Made by a program: the position numbers and the translations under genes
Assembly: GCA_039809495.1 (NCBI GenBank)
Contig: JBDHVC010000111.1
Span: 1-6,792, forward strand
Reading direction: 5' to 3'
Origin: JAFLCL01 sp039809495
Lineage (GTDB): Bacteria; Myxococcota_A; Polyangia; Polyangiales; Sandaracinaceae
DNA: 6,792 nt
Shown: positions 6,224 to 6,792 of the stretch, piece after piece
How the letters are laid out: each line of letters opens with the position of its first letter
How positions within the stretch are numbered: position 1 is the first letter of the stretch
Notes under the pieces: model-generated
Told to the model about the DNA's origin: nothing
Databases searched by the model: none
What the model saw: only the letters and a program-made list of their open reading frames with translations

Positions 6224-6792
6224 GTGAGCTGGGCTCGTGCAACGCTGCGTCGCGGGACCTCGAGCGCCGCCGTGTGGCAGATCGACTCGAGCTATCCCGA
6301 GGCTCGGCTCTCGATCGGGGCCGCGCCCAACGCGGGCTGGGTCGTCGAGGCGCCTGGGGTCGCGCTCGTTCACGTCGAGCTCTACTGGGACGGAAACGCC
6401 CTCTACGTGGCGGACGCGCGGAGCGCCGGCGACGTGCGCCTCGACGGTCGCGTCATCGGGGCGTGGGAGCAGGTCCGGGGCCGAGGTCAGCTCGTCTTCG
6501 GCCACGCCATCCTCGAGCTCGAGACGTCGGTCGCGGAGGTGAGCGCCTTGATCCGCGATCCGGGCACCGCGCCGCGCGTCTCGCTCGCCGGCGAGGCGAC
6601 GCGGGTCGCGGACGGCGCGCCGCTCGACGATGAGCGCACGCGGGTCGCGTCGGGCCCCTCGGAGTCGGACGACGACGACGTGCTCGAGCTCGACGAGATC
6701 CCGAGCTCGAAGGCCATGATCTCGGTCGCGCCCGCCCCCCGCGCGCCGGCGGCGCCCGCGGCGAGCGGCGCGGCGGCGCGGCCCGCGCCCCC
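6224..6792 (+). CDS. Protein with degenerate FHA-like domain and acidic plus Pro/Ala-rich linker, 3'-partial
   Basis: 189 codons from GTG to the right edge without a stop, so the C-terminal part is missing. Residues about 28-100 (from ARLSIGAAPN to GQLVFGHAILELE) look like an FHA beta-sandwich: His50 is at the family position and D-x-R-S-A-G resembles the DLxSxNG region. The loop Arg of the usual GR is Ala33 and the Ser before the His is Ala47, so classical phosphothreonine binding is probably lost and the domain may be a structural or pseudo-FHA. A linker follows with T-R-V-A twice (126-129, 139-142), an acidic patch (about 147-158) and a Pro/Ala-rich run at the edge. FHA followed by a Pro/Ala linker is the layout one would expect for the N-terminus of a fused ATPase or kinase-regulated protein, but the next domain is not visible. 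The 141-base spacer suggests its own transcription unit. Confidence 0.8.
   Translation, partial: MSWARATLRRGTSSAAVWQIDSSYPEARLSIGAAPNAGWVVEAPGVALVHVELYWDGNALYVADARSAGDVRLDGRVIGAWEQVRGRGQLVFGHAILELETSVAEVSALIRDPGTAPRVSLAGEATRVADGAPLDDERTRVASGPSESDDDDVLELDEIPSSKAMISVAPAPRAPAAPAASGAAARPAP
6599..6649 (+). repeat. Short direct repeat encoding T-R-V-A twice
   Basis: The 12-mer ACGCGGGTCGCG occurs at 6599-6610 and again at 6638-6649, 39 bases (13 codons) apart and in the same frame, giving T-R-V-A each time inside the linker of the 3' FHA gene. It is more likely a protein motif duplication than a DNA element. Confidence 0.6.

Noticed and set aside
1..6792. CRISPR arrays, tRNA or rRNA genes, insertion sequences, riboswitches
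   Set aside because: No regularly spaced repeats, tRNA-like cloverleaf, transposase motifs or terminal inverted repeats were seen; nearly all bases are in secretion-related coding frames.

Overview
The window is about 70% GC, with codons ending almost always in G or C. It is packed with plus-strand genes of a Tad/Flp-type (type IVc pilus-like) inner-membrane secretion or pilus motor combined with FHA (phosphopeptide-reader) domains. Very high GC, Pro/Ala-rich linkers and FHA modules attached to a Tad motor suggest a deltaproteobacterial/Myxococcota (Polyangia-like) chromosome. That assignment is inference from style; there is no rRNA or other taxonomic marker here.

Layout: (1) 1-1409, a CpaF/TadA ATPase whose reading frame runs unbroken out of the left edge through a Pro/Ala-rich linker, so its true start and probably another N-terminal domain lie upstream. 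(2) 1417-2283 and 2329-3231, TadB- and TadC-like T2SSF-domain platform proteins. (3) 3244-4116, a cytosolic FHA domain, one membrane helix and a periplasmic helical domain. (4) 4113-4919, a GTG-started TPR lipoprotein at the usual tadD position, with a Pro-rich tail. (5) 4913-6082, a second, shorter CpaF-family ATPase. (6) 6083-6223, a 141-base spacer holding a GC hairpin, a possible extended -10 element and an 18-codon mini-ORF. (7) 6224 to the right edge, a GTG-started protein with a degenerate FHA-like domain, an acidic linker with a repeated T-R-V-A motif, and a Pro/Ala-rich stretch cut by the window end.

Genes 1-5 look like one operon: gaps are 7, 45 and 12 bases, followed by two overlaps with GTG starts. 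The classical order tadA-tadB-tadC-tadD is kept, but an FHA membrane protein is inserted before the tadD-like gene and a second ATPase is added after it. A plausible reading is a Tad motor with two hexameric ATPases acting on one TadB/TadC platform, with FHA domains linking it to Ser/Thr phosphorylation. No pilin, secretin, TadZ or prepilin peptidase gene is visible, so whether this builds a pilus or a Kil-like contact-dependent killing machine cannot be decided here. Long open frames on the opposite strand and in the other forward frames are artefacts of GC-rich third codon positions.
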